A stretch of 64,000 nucleotides of DNA from Maylandia zebra. Taxonomy: Eukaryota > Chordata > Actinopteri > Cichliformes > Cichlidae. Location of the stretch: contig NC_135175.1 of assembly GCF_041146795.1 (NCBI RefSeq), forward strand, positions 35,740,169 through 35,804,168, written 5' to 3'. A program made the translations under genes and the position numbers. Below the pieces are notes generated by a model. The model was not told the origin of the DNA. It did not search any database and saw nothing but the letters and a program-made list of their open reading frames with translations. Each line of letters begins with the position of its first letter. Position 1 is the first letter of the stretch. Of this stretch, positions 9,123-19,566 are shown piece by piece.

Positions 9123-10090
9123 CTGGGACACAAAACAGATCTTTATTAGGATTCCACTAGAGCTGCAGCGATTCATCAAGTAATTTGTTCATAAAAAAAA
9201 ATTGCTTCCATGACTACTTTAACACTGTGGCTCTCAGTTGTCGACATGTAAGCGCTTCGTTGCGGAAATTTAGTGCATTAAATTAAACAAGTCACACTGC
9301 TGGAGCGCTGTACAAGCAGGATACTTCATTCACTGGCAGTCTCCTACATGCCTTCACTTCTGCTACATGCAGGGGTCCGCGGGGTTAACATAAGGGCATA
9401 ACATATGCATAGGACAAGGAAGGGTGTATGTTAGCATACAATGAAAAAATTCTTCTACAGTTTCGTGACTGTTTTACTCATATTTGTGACTAAATACAGA
9501 CATGCAATGAAACAGATCTACTAGCACATGATAATAAAATTTTACATTAAACCCATGCAGTCCCCACTTTTGAAATAAAGTTTGCAGATGAATTGTTAAC
9601 TTGGTTTGATAGTGTTTAAATCAGGAGGCTTGCTGAAGGCTGACAACAGCAGCCCTACATTATATGACCGTGATGCCTTTGAACATCAGGGGTGAATCTA
9701 AAGGGGGGCGTGGGGTGCATTACACCACATTTGTTTCAGGACTTTAGTAGTGTTAGTATAATTGTATTAAATAATTGCATATTAAAAAAAAGTAAAAATA
9801 TACACTACTGGTCAGTAATTCCTACAAGTGTTTCAACTTTTCTGGATCATTTCCAGCCCCCTGTGTCTGCATAAAAGCAGTGTTGGAACACACTGTGGTA
9901 CCATACCCCCATGAGCACCAGCTGAACAGTATTTTACTGCAGAAAGTAGTGTGTTGCAACAAAAATTCCAAGAACAGGGAATCAACAATGGAAGAGAGAC
10001 AGACCAAGATAAGACTTCAAGCCTTGAGCTAAGAGAAGTACTGCTGGGCCATGAAGCACCGCCATCATTCTCCTAGTTATTAATAATCTC
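9123..10090. other. Gene A first intron, unassigned part
   Basis: No gene or clear element seen. It contains a G-rich patch at 9695-9715 and AT-rich stretches. Confidence 0.3.
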
Positions 10091-10350
10091 TGGTTCTCTG
10101 TCACAGCATGTCTTTGTCATGTCTTTCTCAGTTCCTCACACCAACAGGTCTCTGCAGAAGGCTGCCCCTCTCTGAGCTTGGTTTGCTGGAGATTTCTTCT
10201 TGTTAAAAGGGAGTTTTTTCCTTTCCACTGTCACCAATGCACTTGCTCATAGGGGTCATCCGGTGTAGGGTCTTTATCTCATAATATAAAACACCTTGAG
10301 GCAACTGTTGTTGTGATTTGGTGCTACATAAATAAAATCAAATTGAACGG
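10090..10350 (+). mobile_element. LINE/SINE 3' region with L2-like tail
   Basis: Contains GTTAAAAGGGAGTTTTTTCC, GCACTTGCTCATAGGGGTCA and the tail ACACCTTGAGGCAACTGTTG... ATAAATAAAATCAAATTGAAC. This is a very common fish interspersed repeat ending in an L2-like tail. Confidence 0.6.
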
Positions 10351-10519
10351 AACTTCTTCATTCAGCTGAAAATCTTCTGTAAACAAAGTAAAATCAAACC
10401 CAACATTCAATCCACAACATGATTAAAAACATTCCTCTTCTCCCAAATCAAGAGCTGCACATTAACTAACCACCACAATATATTTGTCTTATTATACTCT
10501 ATGCTTTTAAATATTCTGC

Positions 10520-11830
10520 TCTCAAAGGAGGCGGATGCATCTTTCACCCTCTCCTTATCTTCCCTGCTGCTGCTTCTATATCCTTGTCCGGTCTCGTCTG
10601 ACTCTAACCCTGAGAGCCTCTCATTCTTGCTCTTGTTCTCTAAAACCTAAAGAAGAAGAACTGTGGATTTGATCAACTGGTCCCTTAATGCAATTGACAA
10701 TGTATTCTCGATGAGAAGCCTGGGTTCGGGAGAGCCCGAGTGTCCTGGAGGGACGTTCCCTGCCGCATACATGATGGACGGTTGGCAAAAGTGGCACGTT
10801 GTGTGCCTAGCAGGACTGTCTATTGAGGACATTGAAGACATCTACCCGTTCAGAACCATGATAACAGGGCTCTTGCTGATTGGAGCTGGCTTGGCCCTGG
10901 TTTATCTGAAATGGAAGAAAGCGGTGACTGCTGTTCAAAACCCCACAAGGCTTGCCGCTTTGACCGGAAATGTGGGAAGAGCTGTGAGTGATCAGTCTGT
11001 TCTTACTGAACCCAAGATGGGAAAGAGCTTGGAGGAGCTGATGAATCTTAAACGGCAGATACACCTGAAGACCAGTGATGGACGCTAAGAACAACTGTAA
11101 AATTGATGCAACCTGTTTGTTCTAAAACAACATATCCATCATTTGTCATGTGGCCACCCCACCACTCCCGACAGCGCCAGCTGAATGCTTGAAGGCCGAG
11201 GCTGACAATGCTTGAAGGTTGACGCCAACGAGAACAACAATTCTTCCACGAGATACGATAACGGGAACGAACTGACTCTCCTGCCCGATCCCTCAAGGCC
11301 ACCCGCGTAGGCTGGGGACTGTTGATCGTCACCTAACAGGCGAAAGGACACTTTCTCAGGCTGAACTCAAGACACACATCCCGACACGCTCGCACACATT
11401 TACAATGATACTGATAAGCCCTCACCATCACCCTCCCTTCCTCGAATCCAACACCTCCTCCCATCAGATGTGGACAGCGGCTCATCAGGACGTGCGGTCG
11501 CAAGATTGCAGCATCCCAGATGCAGCTGTGTACATTGGCATACCCCCCATGCTGCTTGTGTTGTGTTTCATAGTGTTATGGTGTGATGATATCTGTGCTT
11601 TTAAGTGCTGGAGTTTCTGTCTTCTCCTCATGCTGAGTCCTTTTGGGGAAGTAGGGGCAGAAATTCTTTTTTTCTCCTGATCTGCCCTTCTGTGTTACAC
11701 ATTTCATTATTTTTGCTACCTAGCCTGACCTGTCTCCCCAATATGAAGTTTGTGTATTGTATGAACGGTCGGCAAGGTTTGTCATCTCAGTTGCAGGAAA
11801 CTGCAACCAACAAACAAAGGCATCCATTCA
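10520..11830 (+). mobile_element. Unclassified retroposon, copy 2, with intact ORF
   Basis: Shares with copy 1 the leader (CTTATCTTCCCTGCTGCTGC... CTAAAACCTAAA), the ORF, and the 3' region (TGACCTGTCTCCCCAATATG near 11730). The middle (11090-11540) differs from copy 1. The 3' end beyond about 11830 is unclear and the LINE-like AATAAA tail seen in copy 1 is missing here, so this copy is probably truncated. It sits in the first intron of gene A, opposite in strand. Confidence 0.65.
10663..11088 (+). CDS. Retroposon ORF: 141-residue protein with one membrane span
   Basis: I do not recognise the family. The protein starts MDLINWSLNAIDNVFSMRSL, has a Cys/Gly/Pro-rich part (GEPECPGGTFPAAY, residues 23-36), an aromatic WQKWHVV (41-47), an acidic IEDIEDIY (54-61), a hydrophobic span of about 17-18 residues (about 66-82, MITGLLLIGAGLALVY), a basic flank (KWKK), and a hydrophilic tail ending KTSDGR. 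By the positive-inside rule the C-terminus is predicted cytosolic. The start is supported because copy 1 has the same MDLINWSLNAID after a matching leader. There is no reverse transcriptase, nuclease or Gag-like zinc knuckle. It could be an accessory protein of an element whose enzymes act in trans, or a captured host exon. Confidence 0.55.
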   Translation: MDLINWSLNAIDNVFSMRSLGSGEPECPGGTFPAAYMMDGWQKWHVVCLAGLSIEDIEDIYPFRTMITGLLLIGAGLALVYLKWKKAVTAVQNPTRLAALTGNVGRAVSDQSVLTEPKMGKSLEELMNLKRQIHLKTSDGR

Positions 11831-11954
11831 TCAATTAACATTGTTTGCTTTCATCTCTGTTTCGTTAGATTTTGGTAACATCTTCCTGTTCATCACTTTA
11901 CAGCAGCCACACTCACTACAATGAGACTTTGTAGGAGTTCAGTTCCTCTCATGT

Positions 11955-12080
11955 GCTCATCCACAGCAGCTGGACATTAAACTTTATTGTAATCCCACAA
12001 AGGAAAAATTCACTTGTTGCAGCGGCACAATGGAAAGGAAGGAAAGAGGAACTTGAGATGTATGAGAAAACAAAACAAAA
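11955..12080 (-). mobile_element. LINE-type 3' tail fragment
   Basis: On the minus strand it reads CTTTGTGGGATTACAATAAAGTTT, the usual 'gggatnacaataaagt' end of fish non-LTR retroposons. No coding part is visible. Confidence 0.45.
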
Positions 12081-12659
12081 TACATGAATGATATACATGA
12101 TGATACATGAAAATGAATGAAGAAGAAAAATTAGCTGTGTTTATGCAGGTGTTCAGCCTCATTAACAGCTGCTTTCTAAACAGGAAGCAAGTTCATGTGA
12201 GCTTTGGTCTCACTCTGAGAGTACACAGATCTGCCAGTTGGGTGGTCTAAAAGATGTTTCTACACTGCACATGATTTAGAGATACATAAATATTTCTATC
12301 CGGAGTACAAACCACTTCATGTCAAATATAACGTTGTTAAGTGACTTTTCCAACAGTCTGTTGATTTACTCCTGAGGCTGACCTAACAGCACAGGCTTAT
12401 TGTCTGAGAAAAGCTGCCGATGAGCCAAAAAAACCTTCAACTCTGAAAAGTCAGCAAAGAATAAGAGAGAGAGAGCTGGCATCAAGGTTAGAGACACTAT
12501 CTCACAGGAACAAAAGAGAGAGAACACCAGAGGGATTTGCTGCTTATCTCTTTAGAAAACGGGTCCAGGGCCACATGTTCACCTGGAAAATATAGTTATA
12601 GTGACCCTGATACTGCAGCAGATCGCTCTGATTTCCTGTTATCACTTAAATAGAAACGA

Positions 12660-13140
12660 GGCTGTAGAGGTTTGGTGCAGGCAGAAAAACAGCTGCAGGG
12701 ACAATGAAAAGACTTTTCTGCTCCAACTTCTCCCAGCATGCTGAGCTAATGATTAGTTGGTGTTTTTCTCCAAACACTCTCTCACTCTTCTCTCAACGTG
12801 TTCACAATAAACTGTGAACAGACACCGAGGAGAGCAGCAGAAGACCTCATTCAGGAGCTAAACTCAACATGAACTGAACTCACAGTAAAGTTAGCTCGGT
12901 GCTTACCTTTAGATGAGCCCACAAACCGAGAGAAACTCCGCGATGAAGCTGCAACTCTTTCCAAACACAGGAAACAGATCAGGGAGCAGAGACCCACGTG
13001 GTTCACGCTGATCTCGGCTACGATCCAGGAGACAAGGGTGGGCAGATCGATGCAGATATCGATCAGGACGTTGGTAGTGGTTTATGATCGATACTTTAGT
13101 TCGTTTCTCTCCTCTAAGTTCACTACTTTACTCCCGTTTC
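12660..13140. repeat. Segmental duplicate of 25381-25860 (gene A promoter and first exon)
   Basis: From GCTGTAGAGGTTTGGTGCAGG onward the two regions match almost base for base for about 480 bp, with only a handful of substitutions. Left of 12660 and 25381 the sequences are unrelated, so this is a sharp breakpoint. Confidence 0.95.
12907..13030 (-). promoter_or_regulatory. Gene A non-coding first exon and proximal promoter
   Basis: On the minus strand, TTTGTGGGCTCATCTAAAG|GTAAGC is a good donor ending the exon at 12907. There is no ATG in the last 60 bases of the exon. The same exon and donor occur at 25627 (gene B), and a shorter relative, CGGTTTCATCTGAAG|GTAAGC, at 39199 (gene C). The upstream limit is not known. 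Confidence 0.6.
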
Positions 13141-13197
13141 ACGTAAAAACACCTCTCTCTGCTCGGCTCCTCTCCTGCACACACGCACACTCTTTAC

Positions 13198-14498
13198 TAG
13201 TGATGTGACGTTCTGTATCGAGGCTTCGAAGCTTGTGTCCAGTAATGGAGGGGGCGTTTCCGCGAAGCGCGTATCGAGGCTTGCTTCATTTATGGGAGGA
13301 GCTGAAAATGATGACGTCCGAAGCCTCGCTGCCCGGCTGTACCACGTGACTGGTTCATGAAGTGGTTCGAATTTCGCCGCGAGATATGACAGCGATATAA
13401 ACCCCTCAGACTTCATTCAAAATGTGGGTGTTTGATGGAGAGTTGAGGTTAGTGAGAGTTTGGAGACAGTTTGGAGGTTTATGAGAGTGAGGAGAGAAAG
13501 TCGGGAGAGAATGGAGCCAGCTAAGAAGAGGAGGATGTCCTCCCCTGTGTGGGAACATTTTGATTTTATTCCTCCCAACAAGGTATGTAAATTTCTACAG
13601 AAGATGTATTTTCATGATACTGATGGTGCAATACAATTTATGTTAAGCTGTCTGTACTTTTGTACAAGGTGAAGTGTTTGCTATGTGCCAGGGAGCTGGG
13701 CTATAACAACAACACCTCATCCATGCTTAGGCACTACAGAGCTTTGCATGAGAATAAGAGGAACACCGATTGTGGAGCAAGACCAGGTGATCCATCAAAT
13801 GCCATGATGATATGGCATGCAGTAATGTTACTAAATGATATAACAATATTATACAACTGTTATAAGTTACGTGTGTGATATTTATATTTGTGCTTTGTCT
13901 TTATTGTCTTTCCTCAGGAGAACAATCTCAAATAGATGAAGACCTGGTCAGCATGGTGATTGAGGACTCCCAGCTATTTAGCATTGTGGAGGACAAAGGA
14001 TTTAAAAGATTTGTTAAATCATTAAATCCTAGCTATGTTCTCCCCACTAAAAAGGCCATAAAAGCAGTGAAAATTTAGTTTTTACAGAATAAAATGTGAA
14101 CAGGCAGGACTGAGGCTCAAAGCCTCAGTGTGTAGCTGTCCATACCTCAACGTTACAAAAGCACAACTACTGTCCACACCCCAACCACACCTCACCTCAC
14201 AGTAAATGATCATTTCCATTTTAAGCATTTCCAAATAATCATTTTCCATACTGCCACTATAAATATACACAGTATACTGCCATCACTACAATATACATGT
14301 TTTACACACTCCTTTTGTTGTTGACATTTACAGGCTGTGTGCAAAATGCCACACTCTTCAAATTCATGCCAGCTATTATTTTTTACGTCCAGTAGGTGTC
14401 CTGCTAGAGCAAATGAAGCTTCATGAAGCTTCGCATTGGGGTGAACCAATTGGATGAAAAGCTTCAGTGCTTCATGGGGCTTCATCTGCCCATCACTA
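13198..14498 (+). mobile_element. hAT transposon with BED-finger exons, internal deletion
   Basis: Ends are TAGTGATG... and ...CATCACTA, flanked by an 8-bp duplication with one mismatch (CTCTTTAC at 13190-13197, CTCTTTGC at 14499-14506), the hAT signature. Subterminal regions are rich in GAAGCTTC-type inverted words. Inside is a short BED-finger gene but no catalytic core, so the 1301-bp element is non-autonomous. It lies upstream of gene A's first exon, inside the duplicated block, and gene B has no such insert. Confidence 0.85.
13512..14078 (+). pseudogene. BED-type zinc-finger exons of the hAT element
   Basis: Exon 1 from the ATG at 13512 reads MEPAKKRRMSSPVWEHFDF then IPPNK before a GTATGT donor at about 13582. 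The next exon (13668-13787) reads VKCLLCARELGYNNNTSS then MLRHYRALHENK, giving CxxC and HxxxxxH-type BED ligands. A third (about 13919-14078) reads EQSQIDEDLVSMVIEDSQ and SLNPSYVLPTKKAIKAVKI-stop. This is the usual N-terminus of hAT transposases and ZBED proteins; the RNase-H-like domain is absent. It might still encode a small DNA-binding protein of about 120 residues. Confidence 0.6.
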
Positions 14499-14582
14499 CT
14501 CTTTGCTGCTCTGCTGTGATTCGTTACTGTGATCACGTGACTGACAGACAGCGAGAAAGAGAAGCGTCTTATGAAGATCTCG

Positions 14583-14902
14583 AAAAGTTGATTCTGTTCA
14601 TCTGGACGTAGCGTTTTTAGTGGGAGAAACGTTGATTGATCAACTCTCTGTGAATGGTACTCATGGCCATTGATCATTGGGCTTTGATCAGTGGATCAAT
14701 GGTCATGAGAATTTGCATAATCATGATTAAGGAACTGACCTCCCAGCCCATTTGTTCCTTCAGTGGGCTGGTTTCAGTCATTATGTAAATGTACTGTTTA
14801 CTGGGGAAACCTGCAGTCAGCTGAGACTGAAGAAGTCACTTGGATGATGATGAAACATTTCTCCCACTGAAAACACTACGTCCAGATGAACAGAATCAAC
14901 TG
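14583..14902. repeat. Fold-back repeat with about 50-bp arms
   Basis: GTTGATTCTGTTCATCTGGA near 14587 continues through CGTAG, GTTTTTAGTGGGAGAAACGT. Its reverse complement ends the unit (about 14850-14902: CTCCCACTGAAAACACTACG then TCCAGATGAACAGAATCAAC). The interior of about 210 bp is non-coding. It looks like a MITE or fold-back derivative. Confidence 0.8.
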
Positions 14903-15194
14903 TTGGAGATGTAATTGATCATACCGAGGTATGATCAATTACGATTATTAATAGTGCCGTCAGCATTGACACATTAACTTTAAGTGCATTTAAAACACGG
15001 CAGGGCATGGTGCTTCCTGCCAGAGAGCAGCAGGTCCCCCTCCCGAGAACCCTCAATGTCTACATACATTTAAAATTGATAGGCAGGCACCGGCACCAGA
15101 GGTGAGCACCCTGGTGACACACCTGCACCCCAAGGCCCTGCGTGTGTGGGTGGGTGTGGTGGAGCGGGAAGAGGGAGGCAGTTGGGGATTCAAT

Positions 15195-17393
15195 TCCAAT
15201 TTTGACCTCCAAGCAATGAAGGCCAAAGCTCGGCAGCTACAGCGTAGATACAAGAAATCTGGTTTAACTGTTGATGCAGAAATCTACAAATACCATGTAC
15301 TTCAGTATAAAGACTCCATCAACAAGGCCAAACAAAGTTTCTACTCAGGTATTATCAGTTCTTATGAGGGTAACACAAGGATGTTGTTTTCAGTTCTCAA
15401 CAAACAAATTCAACCCCCCCAACGCTTCACTTCTGAAACCTGTAGCTCCTTGATGCTGTTCTGGACTACAAAAATCAATAACATCCACCAGCAACCCAGT
15501 TCAAATGTTGTGTCTACCCCCTCTCCAGAACCTTTTCTCTATTTTGAGCTGTTTTCCACTTTTCATTTCCCTGATTTATCTGATATTTCTGAGTTTATAT
15601 GTAGATCAAAGCCTGCCACGTGTCATCTTGACCCTATGCCTACAGTGCTTGTGAAATCTTGCCTCTCTTCCTTACTCCCACTCATCTCTGCTATCGTCCA
15701 CTCTTCACTCACCACCGGTATCTTTCCCTCCGTATTCAAGATTGCTTCAGTCACTCCCATACTGACAAAACCTTCTTTAGATCCTAACAACTTTCTAATC
15801 CACCCTTCATCTCTAAAATACTTCATTCACACCTGGTTAACAATAACATCTACAGGAGATTTCAATCTGGTTTTCTTTCATGTCACAGCACAGAAACTGC
15901 TTTACTTAGAGTCACTAACGATCTTCTAATCAGAGCTGACTCTGGTCTTCTCACCGTTCTCATCCTTTTGGATCTGAGCTCAGCCTTCGACACCATCTCT
16001 CACTCTGTCCTTCTAAGCAGACTCTCCTCTCTCGGCATCTCTGACACACCGCTAGCCTGGTTTCAATCATATCTACTCGACCGGCCCAGTTTGTTCATCT
16101 GAAATCATTCTGCTCTCGTCTATTCCCGGTCACTTCTGGTGTACCCCAAGGTTCAGTCTTAGGCCCTCTTCTCTTCATAATATACATCCTCCCTCTTGGT
16201 ACTATTTTCCGCAAATTTGATCTTCACTTTCACTGTTTTGCTGATGACACCCAGTTATATCTCTCCTGCAAACCTGATTCCTACCTCCCAGCTTCTTCCC
16301 TTACAGAATGTCTATCCAAGTTAAAATCCTGGTTTACCTCAAATTTTCTAAAGCTCAGTGAGGATAAAACTGAAATCCTCCTTATTGGCACCAAATCCAA
16401 CCTTTTGAAGGCAAACCATTTCTCACTCACCATCGATAACTCCACAGTTTTCCCTTCTCCTCAGGTTAAAGGCCTTGGTGTCATCCTAGACAGTTCACTT
16501 TCCTATAAATGTCACATCAATAATCTCACCTGTTCTGCCTACTTCCATCTACGCAACATTAACAGATTACGTCCTTCTCTTTCCACCCAGGCTACGTCTT
16601 GTTCATAGTCTCGTTACCTCCCGTATTGACTACTGCAAATCTCTCTTGCATGGTCTCCTCCAAATATCCCTCCATAAGCTTCAACTGGTTCAGAACTCTG
16701 CTGCTCGCGTTATCACCGGATCCCCCTCCTACCAGCACATCACCTGTTCTTCAGGAATTTCACTGGCTCCCTGTGAAATTCTGGATAATACACAAACTTC
16801 TTCTGCTCACCTTCACTTCCATTCATAACCTCACACCTCCCTACCTTTCTGACCTGTTAAGCGCTACCTTGGGGTGGCTGTGGCTCAGGTGTTTGAGCAG
16901 CTCAGCTACTGATTGGAAGGTTGGTGGTTTGATCCTAGGCTTCCCCAGTCTGCATGCCAAATATCCTTGGGCAAGATACTAACCCCAACTTGATCGGAGT
17001 GTGAGTGTTTATTCGTTTGCACTTGAGTTTAGAAGTGCTTGAATGAATGGGTGAATGAGGCATGTTGTATACAGTGCTTTGAGTACTCCGGGAGAGTAGC
17101 AAAGCGCTATATAAGAATCAGTCCATTTACCTTTTCTGCCCACTCACGTTGATCTTCTTCTACTATCCAGCTTTGTGTGCCTTCCTTCGGCCTCAGCACC
17201 ATGGGAAGCAGAGCTTTTAGCTGCTCTGCTCCCAGGCTGTGGAGCTCTCTACCCCCAGATATAAGAAACATTGGTTCTCTCCCCCAGTTTCAATCTCAAC
17301 TCAAAACCCATCTGTTCAAATCTGCATATTCATTGTGAACCCACTGTTTGTTAATTTTATTTGTGCTTTTGTTTTATTGTTCTTCATTGTGTC
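15195..17393 (+). mobile_element. L2-clade LINE, 5' truncated and interrupted
   Basis: The first frame (to 15929) holds the upstream RT region (YKYHVLQYKDSINKAKQSFY, KPATCHLDPMPTVLVKSCL, HSSLTTGIFPSVFKIASVTP). Later frames hold LLDLSSAFDTISHSVLL (about 15970), GVPQGSVLGPLLF, HCFADDTQLYLSC (about 16240, catalytic FADD) and the C-terminal block RAFSCSAPRLWSSLPPDI (about 17210) ending KTHLFKSAYSL-stop. Several frameshifts make it dead. A SINE splits it at 16869-17137 and a hAT MITE splits its 3' UTR at 17394; the 3' tail resumes at 18340. Confidence 0.88.
16869..17137 (+). mobile_element. tRNA-derived SINE inside the L2 LINE
   Basis: Begins GGGGTGGCTGTGGCTCAGGT with a polymerase III A-box-like TGGCTCAGG and a B-box-like GGTTTGATCC, and ends with the L2-type tail AAAGCGCTATATAAGAATCA... 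CCATTTAC. TACCTT occurs at both junctions and may be the target duplication. Its removal rejoins the LINE coding sequence. Confidence 0.8.
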
Positions 17394-18339
17394 TAGAGGA
17401 GAGCGATATGACCAATAATATTCATCAAGATATACATTTGAAAATTTGCGATAACGATATAACTGACGATATAATTGACACTAGACAAAATACTTTACAA
17501 CTCCACAACTTTATTAGTGCAAAAAAATAAATAAAACCCATCAATGTATTTCCACTTAAACAAGCAGCTGTTTTTTTTATGTGCATTAAAGTTCTATAAA
17601 AATGTAACAGTGCAAATACAAATTCTTTGCTGACAGTTTAACCAAAAAGCATTTCCAGTGGAAACTGGCCGACACATCCTCAGCATAACCATGTATAATA
17701 TCCACAAAACTTAAAACGAGGTTATACACACACAATACGGTAACATTATGTTGAAGCACAGTACGTATCACTCCGCGAGGCTCCGCCTACGATAGCCGTA
17801 AAGCTCCGACAATCCATCAAGCGGTGCGGCTTCGTAGCTCAGCAAAGTTGTACTAAAACATTTAACAGATTTTCGGGCGCCGTGTACATAAAATAGTTTC
17901 GAGGTCAGTAAACACAACCAGAGTTCATACATAAGGCACACGGGATTATAAGGGGCTCTGTCGACTTTCAGAAAAATCAAAGGATTGATTTTAAGTGCGC
18001 CGTATTTTCCAAACAACACGGTAATAACGACGGCCCGCTAGCATGCGCTACCATAAATAGTGCTTTGTTGTGTGTCTGACGGACGAAAGCTAAACCAGTT
18101 CCACACCAGTGAAGCTGCAGCATTTTTACAAACCAGTTCTGATTCAAATAAAATTTGAATTTGATTCATCCGTTTCATTCAACGATCCACTTTCGCCCTT
18201 CTTATTCTGCGTCGCCGCCATGTGCGTATGTAAACAAAGGCATGCACGTTTTACCCAAATTCTATCGCCATATTTGATTTTCTTATCGTTGCCCAACATT
18301 ACACCGGTATTACCGTGAACAGTATATGGCCCAGCCCTA
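17394..18339. mobile_element. hAT-type MITE, copy 1 (in L2 3' UTR)
   Basis: Ends TAGAGGAGAGCGATATGACC and GGCCCAGCCCTA, flanked by ATTGTGTC (17386-17393) and GTTGTGTC (18340-18347), an 8-bp target duplication with one mismatch. It is related to the elements at 47773-48574 and 48797-49788. On its minus strand (18019-17768) an 83-codon ORF ends STTLLSYEAAPLDGLSE, LYGYRRRSLAE-stop, also found in the 47773 copy. Confidence 0.85.
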
Positions 18340-18456
18340 GTTGTGTCATTGCTCTATTATGTGTTTTATCCTATTGTACAGTATCCTTGGGTGTCTTGAA
18401 AAGCACTTTATAAATAAAATATATTATCATTGTTACTATTATTATTATTATATAGC
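18340..18456 (+). mobile_element. L2 LINE 3' tail with TTA microsatellite
   Basis: Resumes the L2 3' UTR after the MITE (TATCCTTGGGTGTCTTGAAA, AGCACTTTATAAATAAAATA) and ends in a (TTA)n run at 18436-18455. Confidence 0.75.
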
Positions 18457-18459
18457 GCC

Positions 18460-19560
18460 AAGACCATTCCTCACCCCTGCTGCACGCAGCCACAAGGAAA
18501 ACACCATCCAAGAGCCACCAGAGCCCCTAACCAGGTCATGACCACAACCCCCAGGTTAAGCTTCAGGGAAAACATCTCTAGGGACTCTCCAGACCCCCTA
18601 AGCCCATCCCTACCCCCATATCAAGCACAGTAGCGAAGGCGGGACCTCGGGACGGGACGACCCTCCACCGCCACTAGGTGACGGATGGAAGTAACCCAGA
18701 GGGATTGATCTAAAGTGGTGGCAGAGGCTGTATCAAGACTAATGTGATCAATTAGATGGTTTCTGTATTGGTTAGAATTAAGATTATTTATATTTTTCCA
18801 GTTCATGAGGACTGTTTTCTTGGCTATGCATAGGGCAGTAAAAACTGTTGTATTTTAGAAAGTGTTCTGTATATGTTAGACAATAATTTGGGGGTTTTAA
18901 GAGTAAGAAATTGTACCACACTGATTGAGTCCGTTATTACACTCTTAAATCCTACTACTTATCCGTGCGTCTTTCAGGATCTTACAAAGCTTCAAACGAC
19001 ATGTCAGAAGTAAACCATGCATTATCTCAACCTTTATTTCCTTTATACGTTCATGAAGGGATACAACAAAATAAAGAAGAATTCATCAACATCTAATGGA
19101 AAATTGAATACATGCACAGTATAGCAGGTTCTCTCTCAGTGCAGCCAGCTGGATGAGGTTTACTGATCAAACCATGACAGAGAGATTCTATATTCAGGTA
19201 AGACAATCTTTAAGAAATGACAGAAAAATACAAACTGTAGGAACTACTTGTCAGTGTGGTCACATTCATCAGCAAGCAACAGACACGTTCAGGTTCAGTT
19301 GAGTTTACTTGTACCTGTAGGTACGTAAGCAGCTCATCCATCCTAAAATGAAAGCCCTTCAAATCAACACAGACAACAGAAACAGAATGAAACACAGTGA
19401 AGGGAAAAAAGAAGAAAATATGGAGAAAGGGCCATATGTTGTTTTCTTTCTCTTAATAGATGGAAGCATTCTGTTTGAAAGGTCTGTTTAATGATCTGAA
19501 GCAAGTTAAGTGTGGCAAACATAAAATCAGGAAGGGGGAAAATACTTTTCTAAAGTATTT
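18460..19560. other. Spacer between L2 copy and gene B
   Basis: Proline-rich chance ORFs at 18430-18640 and unassigned AT-rich DNA. No gene seen; part may be gene B 3' UTR. Confidence 0.3.
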
Positions 19561-19566
19561 CTAAAT

